A stretch of DNA of 64,000 nucleotides from Pycnopodia helianthoides. Lineage: Eukaryota; Echinodermata; Asteroidea; Forcipulatida; Asteriidae. Below the pieces are notes generated by a model. It made no database searches. It saw only the letters and a program-made list of their open reading frames with translations, and had not been told where the DNA came from. A program made the position numbers and the translations under genes. This document shows positions 55,701-60,884 of the stretch, one piece after another; within the stretch, counting starts at the first letter, position 1; each line of letters starts with the position of its first letter. The DNA is taken from positions 15,897,952 through 15,961,951 of the forward strand of contig CM063252.1 of NCBI GenBank assembly GCA_032158295.1, given 5' to 3'.

Positions 55701-57493
55701 GGTTAAGCTCAATCGGTCATCGGAATCAAGAGAAAAAGGTGAAAAACCCCATCGCTGTTTTTCACTGTTTACAAACATTGGATTATGATTTACTTAGACT
55801 TCAAAAAAAATAATAATACATAATTTCAGGCAAAAAACAGGCACGACAAATTGGCTCTTGTAAAAAAAAACTGTATGAACATTTTTACACGAGTCAAAAA
55901 TGCTGACAAACGCGTCCATCAGGTGTAGGGGTTTATCAACTTTCCAGGACATTCAATTGCAGTTTTGTTGATTGGAGCAGGATGAATATCACGCCTGCAT
56001 AAATATTTCAAAGGTTAGTCTCCAATCATGACCATCTCATGTATAAACCACTTGTAAGTTAATGTGAAAATCTATACTCATTTATTCTTAACCGATGTTA
56101 AATGCATTCCCTTTAAAAAAAAAAGGGGGGGGGGGAGTTCCAACGCTAAACCCCCTAAGGATTTTATTTTATTTACACATCAAACAGCACAAACACACTG
56201 CCAATAACAGGATGAATAGGAAACAAGAAGAAATGCTCAGTTTTAGGTGTGGGAGGAAAACCCCAATGGGGGAAAAATCCACGCAATCAGGTATAGGGAC
56301 CGAAAACCCAATGCAACATGCAAGGCTAGGTCCGAGGTGGGATTTGTAACCGGGTGGTCCACAGAGGTGAAAGGCAGGGAAAGAAAAAACCACGGAGCCA
56401 GCCTGATTCCACCTAAAATACCCCCCCTAAAAACTGGCTGGATACACACCCATCAAAATCCTTGAACAACCAAACCTCTGAACTCTGATCAGAAGGATCT
56501 GGGCCCAATTTCATAAAAGCTATACAGCAACAAATTTCTTTGCTAAGCAATAAATTAGTAGGTTACCAGTCGCAGCAATGTAAACAGTGTGGCATTTTGG
56601 CCGGTAGCCTCTTTCTCTTAGCAAGTTATTTCTGTGCATGGCAAGTTTTTTTGTGCTCACAGTCTTTGTGGCATTGCGCACTGTGTGGCTGGCCTCATGC
56701 CAAGCAATGGTTAGTTTGGCTGTTCAGGACTGCATCCATCAAGCTCAGACAAAATCAGAAGAGCATTTTCTAAAGTCGCCACCGAAAAACTGTTTCAATT
56801 GTGGCATAAATGGATGTTCTGATTGCCTGTTAGATTGCGATAACCAAAACAGTGAAAGGTAACGACTGGTAAGAATGTCCCCAAGGGGGAGGGGCTTGAA
56901 TTGGTGGGGGGGGTTAGGGTTTGATTTAAAAAAAGAAAGAAGAAGTTATCCTCACACATAGGTTTCCTGCGGTTCTTCTTGGCCGTCCGTATGATGTACT
57001 GTTTGACTTCGTTCAAATAATCCATAGTGTTACTCCGCTGTCGGTTCTCACAGTTCAAGAAGGAGTTGATGAGATCGTTCTTGTCCGGGGGCGGGGAGCA
57101 AGGAGGGGGCGAGACGGGCCTGACGGAGGGCTGCGGCACCTGGACGACCGGGCTCGGAGGGTCGAGCGAGTACTCGTCGGGGTAGACGTTCAGGAACGAC
57201 GTCTCCATGAAGACGGGCTGCTGCTTCTTGGGCCGGGGCGGGTCCTGTGGCTTCTTGAAGGTGTCGCGCGGCCGCCTGCTGTTGTTGTTGCGGTCGACGA
57301 AGAAGCCGTTGGTGGCGATCTTGATGCGGGGCCGCTCGGCCCCGTACATGGTGTCCGAGATCTTCTGGTTGTTGTTCATGTTGCGGTGGAGACCGCGCCG
57401 GGACGAGATGCGCGGGTTGGTCTGCGGCATGTGGCGGTGGCTGCGCTGGTGCCGATAACCGTTGGTCAGCGTTGCATAACTCGGGTAGGCCAT
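22564..57493 (-). CDS. CHN1/CHN2: Chimaerin gene (Rac GTPase-activating protein), 11 coding exons
   Basis: Joined coding sequence (minus strand): 57493-56956, 49092-49005, 41490-41374, 37507-37237, 34056-33979, 33076-32992, 29655-29482, 28682-28605, 24305-24168, 23614-23500, 22744-22564. The total is 1863 nt, 620 residues plus TAA. All introns are GT-AG and the phases (1,2,2,0,0,1,1,1,1,2) agree across every junction. Order of parts: N-terminal region 1-179, linker 180-209, SH2 about 210-297, C1 361-410, RhoGAP about 425-620. Vertebrate alpha2/beta2 chimaerins are about 460 residues; the excess here is the exon 1 extension. Known family role: inactivates Rac by GTP hydrolysis after diacylglycerol recruits the protein to membranes; acts in axon guidance and cytoskeletal control. 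Vertebrates have two paralogues (CHN1, CHN2); this could be the single pre-duplication gene. Alternative SH2-less transcripts are known in mammals, but I could not identify a second first exon here. Confidence 0.96.
22745..23499 (-). other. Intron 10 (755 bp)
   Basis: GTAAGA...ccacag. Its 5' part holds composite repeat copy 1 (23228-23460); the remainder looks unique. Confidence 0.9.
23228..23460 (+). repeat. Composite tRNA-like repeat, copy 1 (damaged)
   Basis: It begins gcatccccttaaggtgatcc, then has ccgcttcccaggttgta and ggcttctgactggcac, and ends with a tRNA-like ggctagatagccgagttgg...caagtcccgctctagtca followed by tttttctttgtt. The anticodon arm is deleted in this copy. Confidence 0.7.
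23500..23614 (-). CDS. CHN1/CHN2: Chimaerin exon 10: RhoGAP helix region
   Basis: 115 nt, phase 1 in and phase 2 out; acceptor cccgtgagcag, donor GTAAGA. It encodes [16 protein letters not shown] then [16 protein letters not shown], matching ERLEAVHEVL...LPPAHYETLRYLMIHLKK of vertebrate chimaerin. It was found from the splice pattern and this similarity. Confidence 0.94.
23705..24122 (+). repeat. ~140-bp tandem array, 3 units
   Basis: TCGACAATTC recurs at 23722, 23861 and 24001 (periods 139 and 140). Units contain acggccttactcaaggc, ggcggctacagctacggc and agcagtagctgtagcagt. The array fills about three quarters of the 553-bp intron 9. A one-copy fragment of the same words lies near 53800-53850. 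Confidence 0.9.
24168..24305 (-). CDS. CHN1/CHN2: Chimaerin exon 9: RhoGAP core
   Basis: 138 nt, phase 1 in and out; acceptor gtctgtccag, donor GTGAGT. It encodes [18 protein letters not shown] then [19 protein letters not shown], following the vertebrate [31 protein letters not shown]. Lys499 and Arg503 in [12 protein letters not shown] are the conserved basic residues that stabilise the GTPase in the complex. The acceptor lies only 24 bp from the 3' tail of a sense-oriented SINE (24329-24685). Confidence 0.96.
24329..24685 (-). repeat. tRNA-Leu-like SINE, copy 1
   Basis: Read on the minus strand: a head tgtcttggccgagcggttt (A box) with CAA in the anticodon position and gggttcgaat (B box), a middle with tttaccaagggttataaatg, and a tail gtaaagcgcattgatacgtt...cgctatatgagaacc then AT-rich repeats. 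Sense to the chimaerin gene, its tail ends 24 bp from the exon 9 acceptor. Confidence 0.85.
24863..24988. mobile_element. Short element with CTCF-like terminal repeats
   Basis: Left end CCACTAGGTGGCAGCAGACT, right end the inverse of a mutated copy (ctggtatgcttgcagccaccc). 24863-24878 is an exact match to the IUPAC motif CCASYAGRKGGCRSYV commonly given for CTCF. It is a deletion relative of 20340-21306. Confidence 0.6.
25092..25450 (+). mobile_element. MITE family C
   Basis: TTAA flanks; ends AGGTATTGTACACTTTTG and the inverse of ATAGTGTACAGGGCCT. The interior aligns end to end with family A, for example ctgtgaaagtttgagctcaattgg against ctgtagaagtttgagatcgatcgg, and gcagaaatatttt against acagaaatatttc. 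Confidence 0.75.
26825..26878 (+). repeat. 24-bp minisatellite
   Basis: Alternating accgaaccaagaaccgggccaag units. It gives the open frame at 26726-26956 an EPNQEPGQ repeat, which is more likely a by-product than a protein. Confidence 0.75.
27028..27346 (+). repeat. Direct repeat, ~85 bp, 230 bp apart
   Basis: tctggg(a)ttagtccggtctc ... accccagcaaaa ... gataccagctggaggtctgg occurs at 27028-27112 and again at 27258-27346. Confidence 0.8.
27834..28204 (-). mobile_element. MITE family A, copy 7 (minus)
   Basis: Flanked by TCAA and TTAA (one mismatch). About 25 bp of the usual gtaagaaaaaaacttg segment is missing near its right end. Confidence 0.85.
28205..28348. repeat. aatttcata-ended fold-back repeat, copy 1
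   Basis: Contains ataccagtcacaggagg, ttttggctggtaacctt and ends agctctatgaaattgggccc. Relatives lie at 46312-46508, 53033-53174 and 56501-56660. It directly abuts MITE A copy 7. Confidence 0.6.
28605..28682 (-). CDS. CHN1/CHN2: Chimaerin exon 8: RhoGAP arginine finger
   Basis: 78 nt, phase 1 in and out; acceptor tttgatctag, donor GTAAGG. It encodes [19 protein letters not shown] then RQRFDKG. Arg459 in GLYRVPG is the catalytic arginine finger of RhoGAP domains (GLYRVSG in vertebrates), so the protein is predicted to be an active GAP. Confidence 0.96.
28683..29481 (-). other. Intron 7 (799 bp)
   Basis: GTAAAG...gatctag. Around 29185-29345 it has a diverged relative of the MITE A/C interior (tactcatttctta, tatgtaaatctgtgaacc). 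Otherwise plain. Confidence 0.85.
29482..29655 (-). CDS. CHN1/CHN2: Chimaerin exon 7: end of C1, start of RhoGAP
   Basis: 174 nt, phase 1 in and out; acceptor ctttacag, donor GTAAAG. It completes the C1 motif with Cys394, His399, Cys402 and Cys410 ([18 protein letters not shown]), so the full H-x12-C-x2-C-x13-C-x2-C-x4-H-x2-C-x7-C pattern is present. It then opens the RhoGAP domain with [18 protein letters not shown], matching [18 protein letters not shown] of vertebrate chimaerin. A 55-bp minisatellite starts about 130 bp upstream of the acceptor. Confidence 0.96.
29783..30262 (+). repeat. ~55-bp minisatellite, 9 units, each with a palindrome
   Basis: Unit words: ccctcaaaagcgtgtgattc, tacgggttgtaagcacag, aattctg(c/t)gcttaca. 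In units with 'tgtgctt' the segment centred on GAATTC is a perfect 26-bp palindrome. The array sits about 130 bp upstream of exon 7. Confidence 0.9.
30350..30502. repeat. tttcacaaa palindrome, copy 1
   Basis: A ~153-bp inverted repeat: ggg(g)tc.atttcacaaaac ... ctaacttaggactagtcc ... and the same words inverted, ending gttttgtgaaatcgacccc. It would fold to a nearly continuous hairpin. Confidence 0.85.
31196..31592 (+). mobile_element. MITE family A, copy 8
   Basis: Full length, TTAA at both ends. Confidence 0.85.
32219..32692 (+). repeat. 19-bp minisatellite, ~25 units
   Basis: Unit gtcttagaactgcttctat with frequent gtctcagaactg and gtcttacaactg variants. It ends about 300 bp beyond the exon 6 donor. 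The variants occur in a partly regular order, suggesting higher-order growth. Confidence 0.93.
32992..33076 (-). CDS. CHN1/CHN2: Chimaerin exon 6: C1 zinc-finger core
   Basis: 85 nt, phase 0 in and phase 1 out; acceptor ctttggacag, donor GTAAGA. It is too short for a long-ORF scan but unmistakable: it encodes [13 protein letters not shown] and then [13 protein letters not shown], almost the vertebrate C1 core. Cys374, Cys377 and Cys391 are zinc ligands; Gly383 and Gln387 correspond to the conserved ligand-binding Gly23 and Gln27 of C1 numbering. Position 11, normally Pro in diacylglycerol-binding C1 domains, is Phe371. Confidence 0.95.
33130..33435 (+). repeat. ~107-bp tandem repeat, ~2.5 units
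   Basis: Words caaccaggctgtctgcctgt, ccctaaatcaggttggttta, gagttgggcttattgttaca and ccaacttggtttccctcaat recur at ~107-bp steps within intron 5, directly followed by a SINE. Confidence 0.85.
33431..33790 (+). repeat. tRNA-Leu-like SINE, copy 2
   Basis: Head aggccgagcggttggaa with CAA in the anticodon position and gggttcgaatcccc as B box; body ccttgagcaagacactttac and gggtcaatgggtacctgtg; tail gtaaagcacattgagag...tgctctataagaac then AT-rich. Antisense to the chimaerin gene; same family as 24329-24685. Confidence 0.85.
33979..34056 (-). CDS. CHN1/CHN2: Chimaerin exon 5: start of C1 domain
   Basis: 78 nt, phase 0 at both ends; acceptor ttttgccag, donor GTAACC. It encodes 26 residues: a Gly/Thr-rich linker, then SYEKAHNFK. 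His361 in that motif is the first zinc ligand of the C1 domain; the vertebrate equivalent is NYEKTHNFK. It could be skipped without a frame change, but skipping would remove a zinc ligand. Confidence 0.93.
34225..34483. repeat. Fold-back element with two hammerhead-like cores
   Basis: The core CCTGAAGAC-GAGCAG-AGTATA-CTGTTC-GAAA(C/T)GTC appears at 34283-34327 (minus) and 34355-34395 (plus), joined by a gaagacgaagacgaag centre. GCTCTGAGAAGAGCC and its complement flank it. Same family as 11378-11604. Confidence 0.65.
34835..35300 (+). repeat. ~156-175-bp tandem repeat, ~3 units
   Basis: caagaa(c/t)gacaaagacaaaa recurs at 34843, 35018 and 35174; aagcatcagcattttgtg and ctgcatttgtgttttta recur between. 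Confidence 0.85.
35517..35618 (+). repeat. G-rich tract
   Basis: About 100 bp of GGGGAGGGGGA-type runs; quadruplex-capable on the strand opposite the chimaerin message. Confidence 0.85.
36820..37060 (+). repeat. ~21-bp ccagg minisatellite interrupted by a fold-back
   Basis: gcaataaccagggtcaccca-type units at 36830-36868 and 37017-37060. Between them 36869-37016 begins ggggttgatttcacaaagc and ends ctttgtgaaatcgagccc, an insertion with inverted ends like the palindromes at 30350 and 62878. Confidence 0.75.
37237..37507 (-). CDS. CHN1/CHN2: Chimaerin exon 4: second half of SH2 and inter-domain linker
   Basis: 271 nt, phase 2 in and phase 0 out; a long polypyrimidine tract precedes the acceptor aaatccag and the donor is GTGAGA. 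It encodes [17 protein letters not shown], then [19 protein letters not shown], then [15 protein letters not shown], closely following vertebrate chimaerin (RLFHDGKHFVGEKRFES, LVTDGLITLYIETKAAEYI, NPIYEH..YATL). The last ~20 residues ([16 protein letters not shown]) are a less conserved linker, ending about 22 residues before the C1 domain. A family A MITE lies 70 bp upstream of the acceptor. Confidence 0.96.
37578..37971 (-). mobile_element. MITE family A, copy 9 (minus)
   Basis: Full length, TTAA at both ends; its near edge is 70 bp upstream of the exon 4 acceptor. Confidence 0.85.
37995..38194 (+). repeat. Second copy of the ccagg minisatellite and its flank
   Basis: Repeats gcaataaccagggtcaccc units, then ggcaccatgaagtat, tcatcccaattt and ttattgtagatgacagcat, also present at 37018-37154 on the other side of exon 4. 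Confidence 0.8.
40248..40515 (+). repeat. Tandem ~121-bp units with hammerhead-like core
   Basis: gactctgctagggtcgaaac + gtcagg recurs at 40280 and 40401, each followed by ccactaactaattttttgc and tactacaggtccttttggtt. The first unit is preceded by an inverted copy (cctgacgtttcgaccctagc). Each unit has a small stem GACTC/GGGTC followed by GAAACGTC. Confidence 0.7.
40936..41330 (+). mobile_element. MITE family A, copy 10
   Basis: Full length, TTAA at both ends; ends 43 bp from the exon 3 donor. Confidence 0.85.
41374..41490 (-). CDS. CHN1/CHN2: Chimaerin exon 3: first half of SH2 domain
   Basis: 117 nt, phase 2 in and phase 2 out; acceptor tttgctcag, donor GTGAAG. It encodes [14 protein letters not shown] and YLVRES, the phosphotyrosine-binding signature with the invariant arginine at about residue 234, so the pTyr pocket looks intact. 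The exon ends at GLR, matching the ALR of vertebrate chimaerins. A family A MITE begins 43 bp beyond the donor (41330). Confidence 0.96.
41646..41892. mobile_element. ~247-bp MITE, GTGCACAGCCAC ends, copy 1
   Basis: Inverted ends gtgcacagccacgatcttgg / inverse of ccatgattgtggctgtgcac. Flanked by ATTG on both sides. The interior reads ttgagtaactctttgcagat and cagcgctggttaattaattt. Confidence 0.75.
45920..46508 (+). repeat. Left arm of long inverted duplication
   Basis: Truncated family B MITE (45920-46190), a ~120-bp spacer (tacaagctttcaacatc ... cttcatcagccatgggtgtg) and an aatttcata-ended repeat (46312-46508), in the same order as the reverse complement of 53033-53525. Confidence 0.8.
48731..48985 (+). 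repeat. Composite tRNA-like repeat, copy 2 (intact)
   Basis: ~160-bp leader (gcatccccttaaggtgatcc ... gacagccaacata), then 48892-48964 folds as a tRNA cloverleaf: 7-bp acceptor with one G-U, 4-bp D stem, anticodon arm with GTT (Asn), 5-bp T stem with TTCAAAT loop, then ATTTTT. Oddities are C at position 33 (normally T) and a T-T mismatch closing the anticodon stem. Confidence 0.75.
49005..49092 (-). CDS. CHN1/CHN2: Chimaerin exon 2: conserved linker before SH2
   Basis: 88 nt, entered in phase 1 after acceptor cttgtcaccag and left in phase 2 at GTAAGT. It encodes [15 protein letters not shown] followed by HHYGRE, closely matching the YQLQQEAPRPKRI...YYGRE segment that precedes the SH2 domain in vertebrate alpha2/beta2 chimaerins. 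This match ties the unusual exon 1 to the chimaerin body. Repeat-derived sequence begins within about 10-20 bp beyond the donor (the tail of the composite repeat at 48731-48985), and a 27-bp minisatellite starts about 480 bp on the acceptor side. Confidence 0.95.
49573..50235 (+). repeat. 27-bp minisatellite, ~24 units
   Basis: Unit agtggtcattctgtaccact + gaacctt; AGTGGT/ACCACT form a 6-bp stem in every unit. Because 27 is divisible by 3, long open frames run through it (HSVPLNLSG repeats on the plus strand). In intron 1, about 480 bp from exon 2. Confidence 0.95.
50455..51120 (+). repeat. Duplicated blocks and composite repeat fragment
   Basis: aattccaatcggtcaaaaca...gttgacagcacttcatac occurs at 50487 and 50868. 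ttttattgacagattgcttt-type sequence occurs at 50785 and 51070. 50946-51017 is the 3' part of the composite tRNA-like repeat (atccggaggtcgttggttc ... tctagtcaatttc). Confidence 0.75.
53033..53525 (-). repeat. Right arm of long inverted duplication
   Basis: Reverse complement of the order seen at 45920-46508: aatttcata repeat (53033-53174), spacer (53175-53300), family B MITE. By eye most words match with scattered differences (roughly nine in ten bases over the spacer). Confidence 0.8.
53317..53699 (-). mobile_element. MITE family B, full copy
   Basis: TTAA at 53317-53320 and 53696-53699; ends AGGCAGAGGATACTTTTGGT and the inverse of accaaaagtataatatcctgcc+t. The length and ends define family B. 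Confidence 0.8.
54700..54835 (-). repeat. SINE-like fragment with B-box-like segment
   Basis: ggtgggattcgaaccggggt...ccaagaggtgaaaggcaggg matches the end of the gtgggaggaaaacccc repeat at 56219-56416. Confidence 0.45.
55293..55540. mobile_element. GTGCACAGCCAC MITE, copy 2
   Basis: Same interior as 41646-41892 and the same inverted ends; flanked by TTTG on both sides. Confidence 0.75.
55640..55780 (+). mobile_element. Fragment related to MITE A/B/C core
   Basis: acaaacctgtgaaaggttaa, gctcaatcggtcatcgg and gagaaaaaggtgaaaaaccc follow the shared core of families A-C. Ends not defined. Confidence 0.5.
56219..56416 (+). repeat. SINE-like repeat, gtgggaggaaaacccc type
   Basis: ttttaggtgtgggaggaaaa, caatcaggtatagggaccga, gaggtgggatttgtaacc and cagaggtgaaaggcaggga occur in order; relative at 20080-20339. 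Confidence 0.6.
56501..56660. repeat. aatttcata-ended fold-back repeat, copy 4
   Basis: gggcccaatttcataaaagc, ttgctaagcaa, taccagtcgcag and ttttggccggtagcct match copies at 28205, 46312 and 53033. Confidence 0.6.
56956..57493 (-). CDS. CHN1/CHN2: Chimaerin exon 1: start codon and 179-residue N-terminal extension
   Basis: The start is supported by an in-frame TGA 24 nt upstream and a good context (AAG before ATG, G after). The encoded region is Arg/Asn/Pro-rich and resembles no domain I know. Visible parts: a basic His/Arg stretch (14-37), RRPRDTFKK (73-81), a class II SH3-type PxxPxR (PQDPPR, 82-87), a Pro-rich tract with two SPPP runs (112-136), and a probably helical end (139-177) closing with KKNRRK. 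The exon is far richer in GC and CpG than its AT-rich surroundings, as expected of a constrained first exon. The donor is read as T|GTGAGG (phase 1), because the left-over T plus TA of exon 2 gives Leu, the residue expected before the conserved Y-x-LQQEAP. Vertebrate chimaerins have only about 20-35 residues here. Confidence 0.88.
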
Positions 57494-58168
57494 CTTAAAA
57501 TCGCTCTCCTTTTTTCACTGTACTAAAAACACTCAAACCTCAAGGATCACGCAACAGTCAATTTACACTATGCTTTGCGATTACAAGGAGTTCTGATCAC
57601 TGCACTGCATTCAGGGTCCATCAACAGGAAATCTCCACAAATTATTTATTGATTTAACACAAACAAAACAAAACCTTAAATCAAAATCGCCATCGTAACT
57701 TAAGCTTCTAAAAAAAAAAAGCAAAGAAAGCTCTTTTGAGGTTCCAAAAGTTGAATCCAGTTCGTTCATCCACTGCATGGGCGAGTCTCTTTTTAAAAGA
57801 GCACAATGGCCTGAGATGTTTCCCTCTGCTATCAGCTCAACACTGTGTGTGCATGTGTGAACGACCAGAGGCCAAATTTGCACAGGCCCGTGGCAGGAGT
57901 CCAAGGAGTTAAGTCCCACGGTCTGTAAAACGAGCAACGACCGTTCACCCGTTGCTGATTTTGCTTCCTGGCCTGACAGTCTCTAGTAGTAGTCCCTACT
58001 TAACCGGTCTCCCCTTGGTATTTATAGCAAACTCAATGGGCCTCTTCCCCTCAGGAAGCCCTCGCATACGTGTCACATCTATTTCATTTTATTTAACCAG
58101 TGAGTGGATCAAGCGCATCGGATGGTGGCGGATTTGAAAGACACTGCCGATGATGTCACAGTTGTGTA
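57494..58168 (-). promoter_or_regulatory. Presumed 5' UTR / proximal promoter of chimaerin
   Basis: This is the flank directly upstream of the start codon. It has no repeat I recognise. I see no clear TATA box or initiator at a fixed spacing, so the transcription start is not placed. Upstream non-coding exons cannot be excluded. Confidence 0.35.
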
Positions 58169-58677
58169 CTGAATATTCATGATTGGTTTGACTCCACTGC
58201 TGAGCAGACTTTGAATATTCATGAGTTCTTTGACTAGAAGAGAAGATGCACTACCCAATGGGTTACAGCCCTTTCGGGTTGGTCCTTTTTGACTGGCTAG
58301 ACTCCAGATGCAAATCAGCTTCATATACAATGGTGAATGACCCGTGCGTTGAATATTCATAAATGGGTTCCTTCCTCACGGTTCTTGTCAGTGATTACTA
58401 TGCAAATCATGCCAAGAGCGTGGACCAATGAGCGGACCAGCTGTACCCCTATGAATATTCAAGTCATTGCTTCATCCTCCTGATGAGTGATTCATGTGAA
58501 CATCTGTCGGAACTACGGTGAAATGTGACTACGTGTGCCGAGTCCGTCATGCAAGAGATTTGCATATATGAATATTCATAAAATTACACATGAAGAAGAC
58601 TTGTTTTCTCAGGAATGCATGTATGCAAATCGTTCCAGAATCACAGCGAAATGAGAGGAGTGTGTGTAAATATTCAT
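58169..58677. promoter_or_regulatory. Cluster of POU-type sites upstream of chimaerin
   Basis: Six matches to the palindrome ATGAATATTCAT (0-3 mismatches) begin at 58169, 58211, 58349, 58451, 58568 (perfect) and 58667 (partial). Octamers ATGCAAAT/ATTTGCAT lie at 58308, 58400, 58558 and 58623. Two more octamers are at 59540 and 59569. The octamer and the ATGAATATTCAT dimer are established POU-homeodomain targets. The intervening sequence does not repeat, so this is not a tandem array. It sits about 0.7-1.2 kb upstream of the start codon; enhancer or promoter function is inference. Confidence 0.45.
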
Positions 58678-60850
58678 TCGGACCCTCCTGACCCGATGCA
58701 GTCACAGTGCCAGGAAGTGGTTGGTTTTCGGCGGTGGCAGGATGCCGCAATTGTGCGTTGAGCCTTCCCTAAAGCTTCACAAGGGGGCACATGTTCTTTG
58801 GCTTGATCCTTCCCAATCAGCGCTTAATGCGCAGGGATTTGCGCGAAGACATTGGTTTTGATTGGCGCGAAAGCTGAGATGTCCGCTGTTTGGCTTTCGG
58901 CTGCGACCCCCCGGGCGGCTTCTTCGGGGGGGGGGGGGGCAAAAAAAACGGCAAACAGTTGACAATTTGAATTTCGATGATTGCACAATATGTAGATCCT
59001 CTGTCTGCCCTGGAGGAAAACAAAATGCACAGGATGCTGGGGTGGATTTGAAGTTAAAACCATGCGGCGGCCATCTTGACTTGTTGGGTTTCCCTGTATT
59101 CTAGAATGATGACTATGCAGGTAATCACAGCGTACAGGGGGGCCCAGACTACTTCCACCATGACAATCTAAATAATTAAGTTTTTGTTCAAGCTCACCGT
59201 CCCTGTCCTCGAAAACCCACTTCCCCCTACCCCTCCCCTCGAGGGCCCTCTAAGGTTAGCCACCGATAACAATTTGTTCCTTACTTAAACACAACAACCA
59301 AAGTTAACAATAACTTCAACAAGTTCAGGATCAACAGCATTGGGGGTGGACGGGGATCAAATGTCCCTCAATGTCTGAATCTTAACACAATAACCAAAGT
59401 TAACAATAACTTTGACAAGTTTGGGATCAATAGCATTGGGGTTGAACGGGGATCAAATGTCCTTCATCGTCCAACCTCGTCCCCAGGGTGTGTCGAGCAG
59501 TACGAGGTTGACCGCTCTCTCACCCTGGTATTGGATCATTTGCATATCCAACAATTTTGGATACGTATGCAAATTAGATTAGTCTGGCTGCTTTTCGAAA
59601 TTCACATCTTCGTCATGGTCTCGTGGTCCGGTACCAGATTTAGTAGCCTGTTTGTACATTGTTGCCGGCCGGCTGCTTTGACCAAGGTTAACATTTGGTT
59701 TTGTCCAATCAGGGTCCGAGTAAGGAGTTTCCCTCCCAGGGTTTACTATTGTAAACATGGTTGGAAATAAGTAAACCATGGGGCCGAGGTTGTTCAATGT
59801 CTGAATCAAATCTTGACAGATGTTTCCAGACATTGTTTTTTTCGGGGGTATCGAGGACGACCCGAGGAACAACGAGTTACCTGTCCCGATCACAGGAGAA
59901 AGAGAGAGAGGGGGGGGGGGCGCAGTAGGGCCTTGCAGCCTGGTGTGTGACTATATGAGGATGAGACCCTTCCAGACAGTGAGGAAGGCCTGCTGGGGGT
60001 AGATAACAATCTTTTTCAGAATTTGGTTGAAGGGAATACAAGCAGCGCTTTGATCTGGGTAATTTGCAGTGTCTCCGAAAGATCGAGAGACTTTCAAATT
60101 TGTCCCATGGGCTCCTGGAGCTGCAGAATTTAGTTCCGCCTGACACTTAAAAAAAAAATGTTACAGATTCTTTTTAAAAATGGAGATGCAGTTTAGTGTT
60201 TGTCAGGGGGAAAAAAGTAAATAAAATATTGTTTTGTAACAACTACTGTACATGTTGTATGTAAGAAAATATCACTATGTCAAATAGAACTGAGACTTTT
60301 GGGGAAATAGGCTGGTCCTCCTTCTTGAATTTGCGCTGTTGTCATTCAAACACAAAGGTAACTAAACAAAGATGGCCACAGCATGATAAAGGTCAACTGG
60401 TGTGCGTAGATTTGCTTGCCGATCTGGGTAGTAATCTGATTGGGGTATATCAAACATGCCCTCATTGGGAGTGGCAATCAAGCAATGAGTGTCAGTCCAT
60501 GATCTTGGGTCTCGGGCTTCCCTTGAAACAGATCCATCAAGTTCTCCTATCACTATCAGAACATACATTGTAAGTTCAGCCAGAGTCCAAATCAGGTGAG
60601 TTAACAACCGTACACCAATGACGGCATTTGCCAAGTCCAATTGAAGAGCTTTATCCAAGAATGTAGCTTTTGTAAACTATAGCCCAATAGGGTTATTATC
60701 GAAGCCCTACAAGGTACTTATATATCCAATGAACAAACCGCTCAATGAGCTTTGATAGAACACTACAATCAAATAAAAGTCCAAATGACTAAAGGTAATG
60801 ACTTTAGTCTCAATTAGGGGGAGTTTAAATCAAAGACACATGTCGCTGAG

Positions 60851-60884
<34 letters not shown>

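Larger units (their letters stand above)
49093..56955 (-). other. Intron 1 (7863 bp)
   Basis: GTGAGG...cttgtcaccag. It contains the 27-bp minisatellite, the right arm of the inverted duplication, a second GTGCACAGCCAC MITE and SINE-like repeats. 51130-53030 and 53700-54700 show no gene or defined repeat, apart from G/C runs. Confidence 0.85.

Noticed and set aside
56795..56955. Extension of the exon 1 open frame past PM
   Set aside because: The frame runs on into intron 1; the donor T|GTGAGG with exact phase match to exon 2 shows the coding exon ends at 56956.
60277..60658. Overlapping ~98-codon frames on both strands
   Set aside because: No motif, no splice partners, and both strands open over the same stretch, typical of chance frames.
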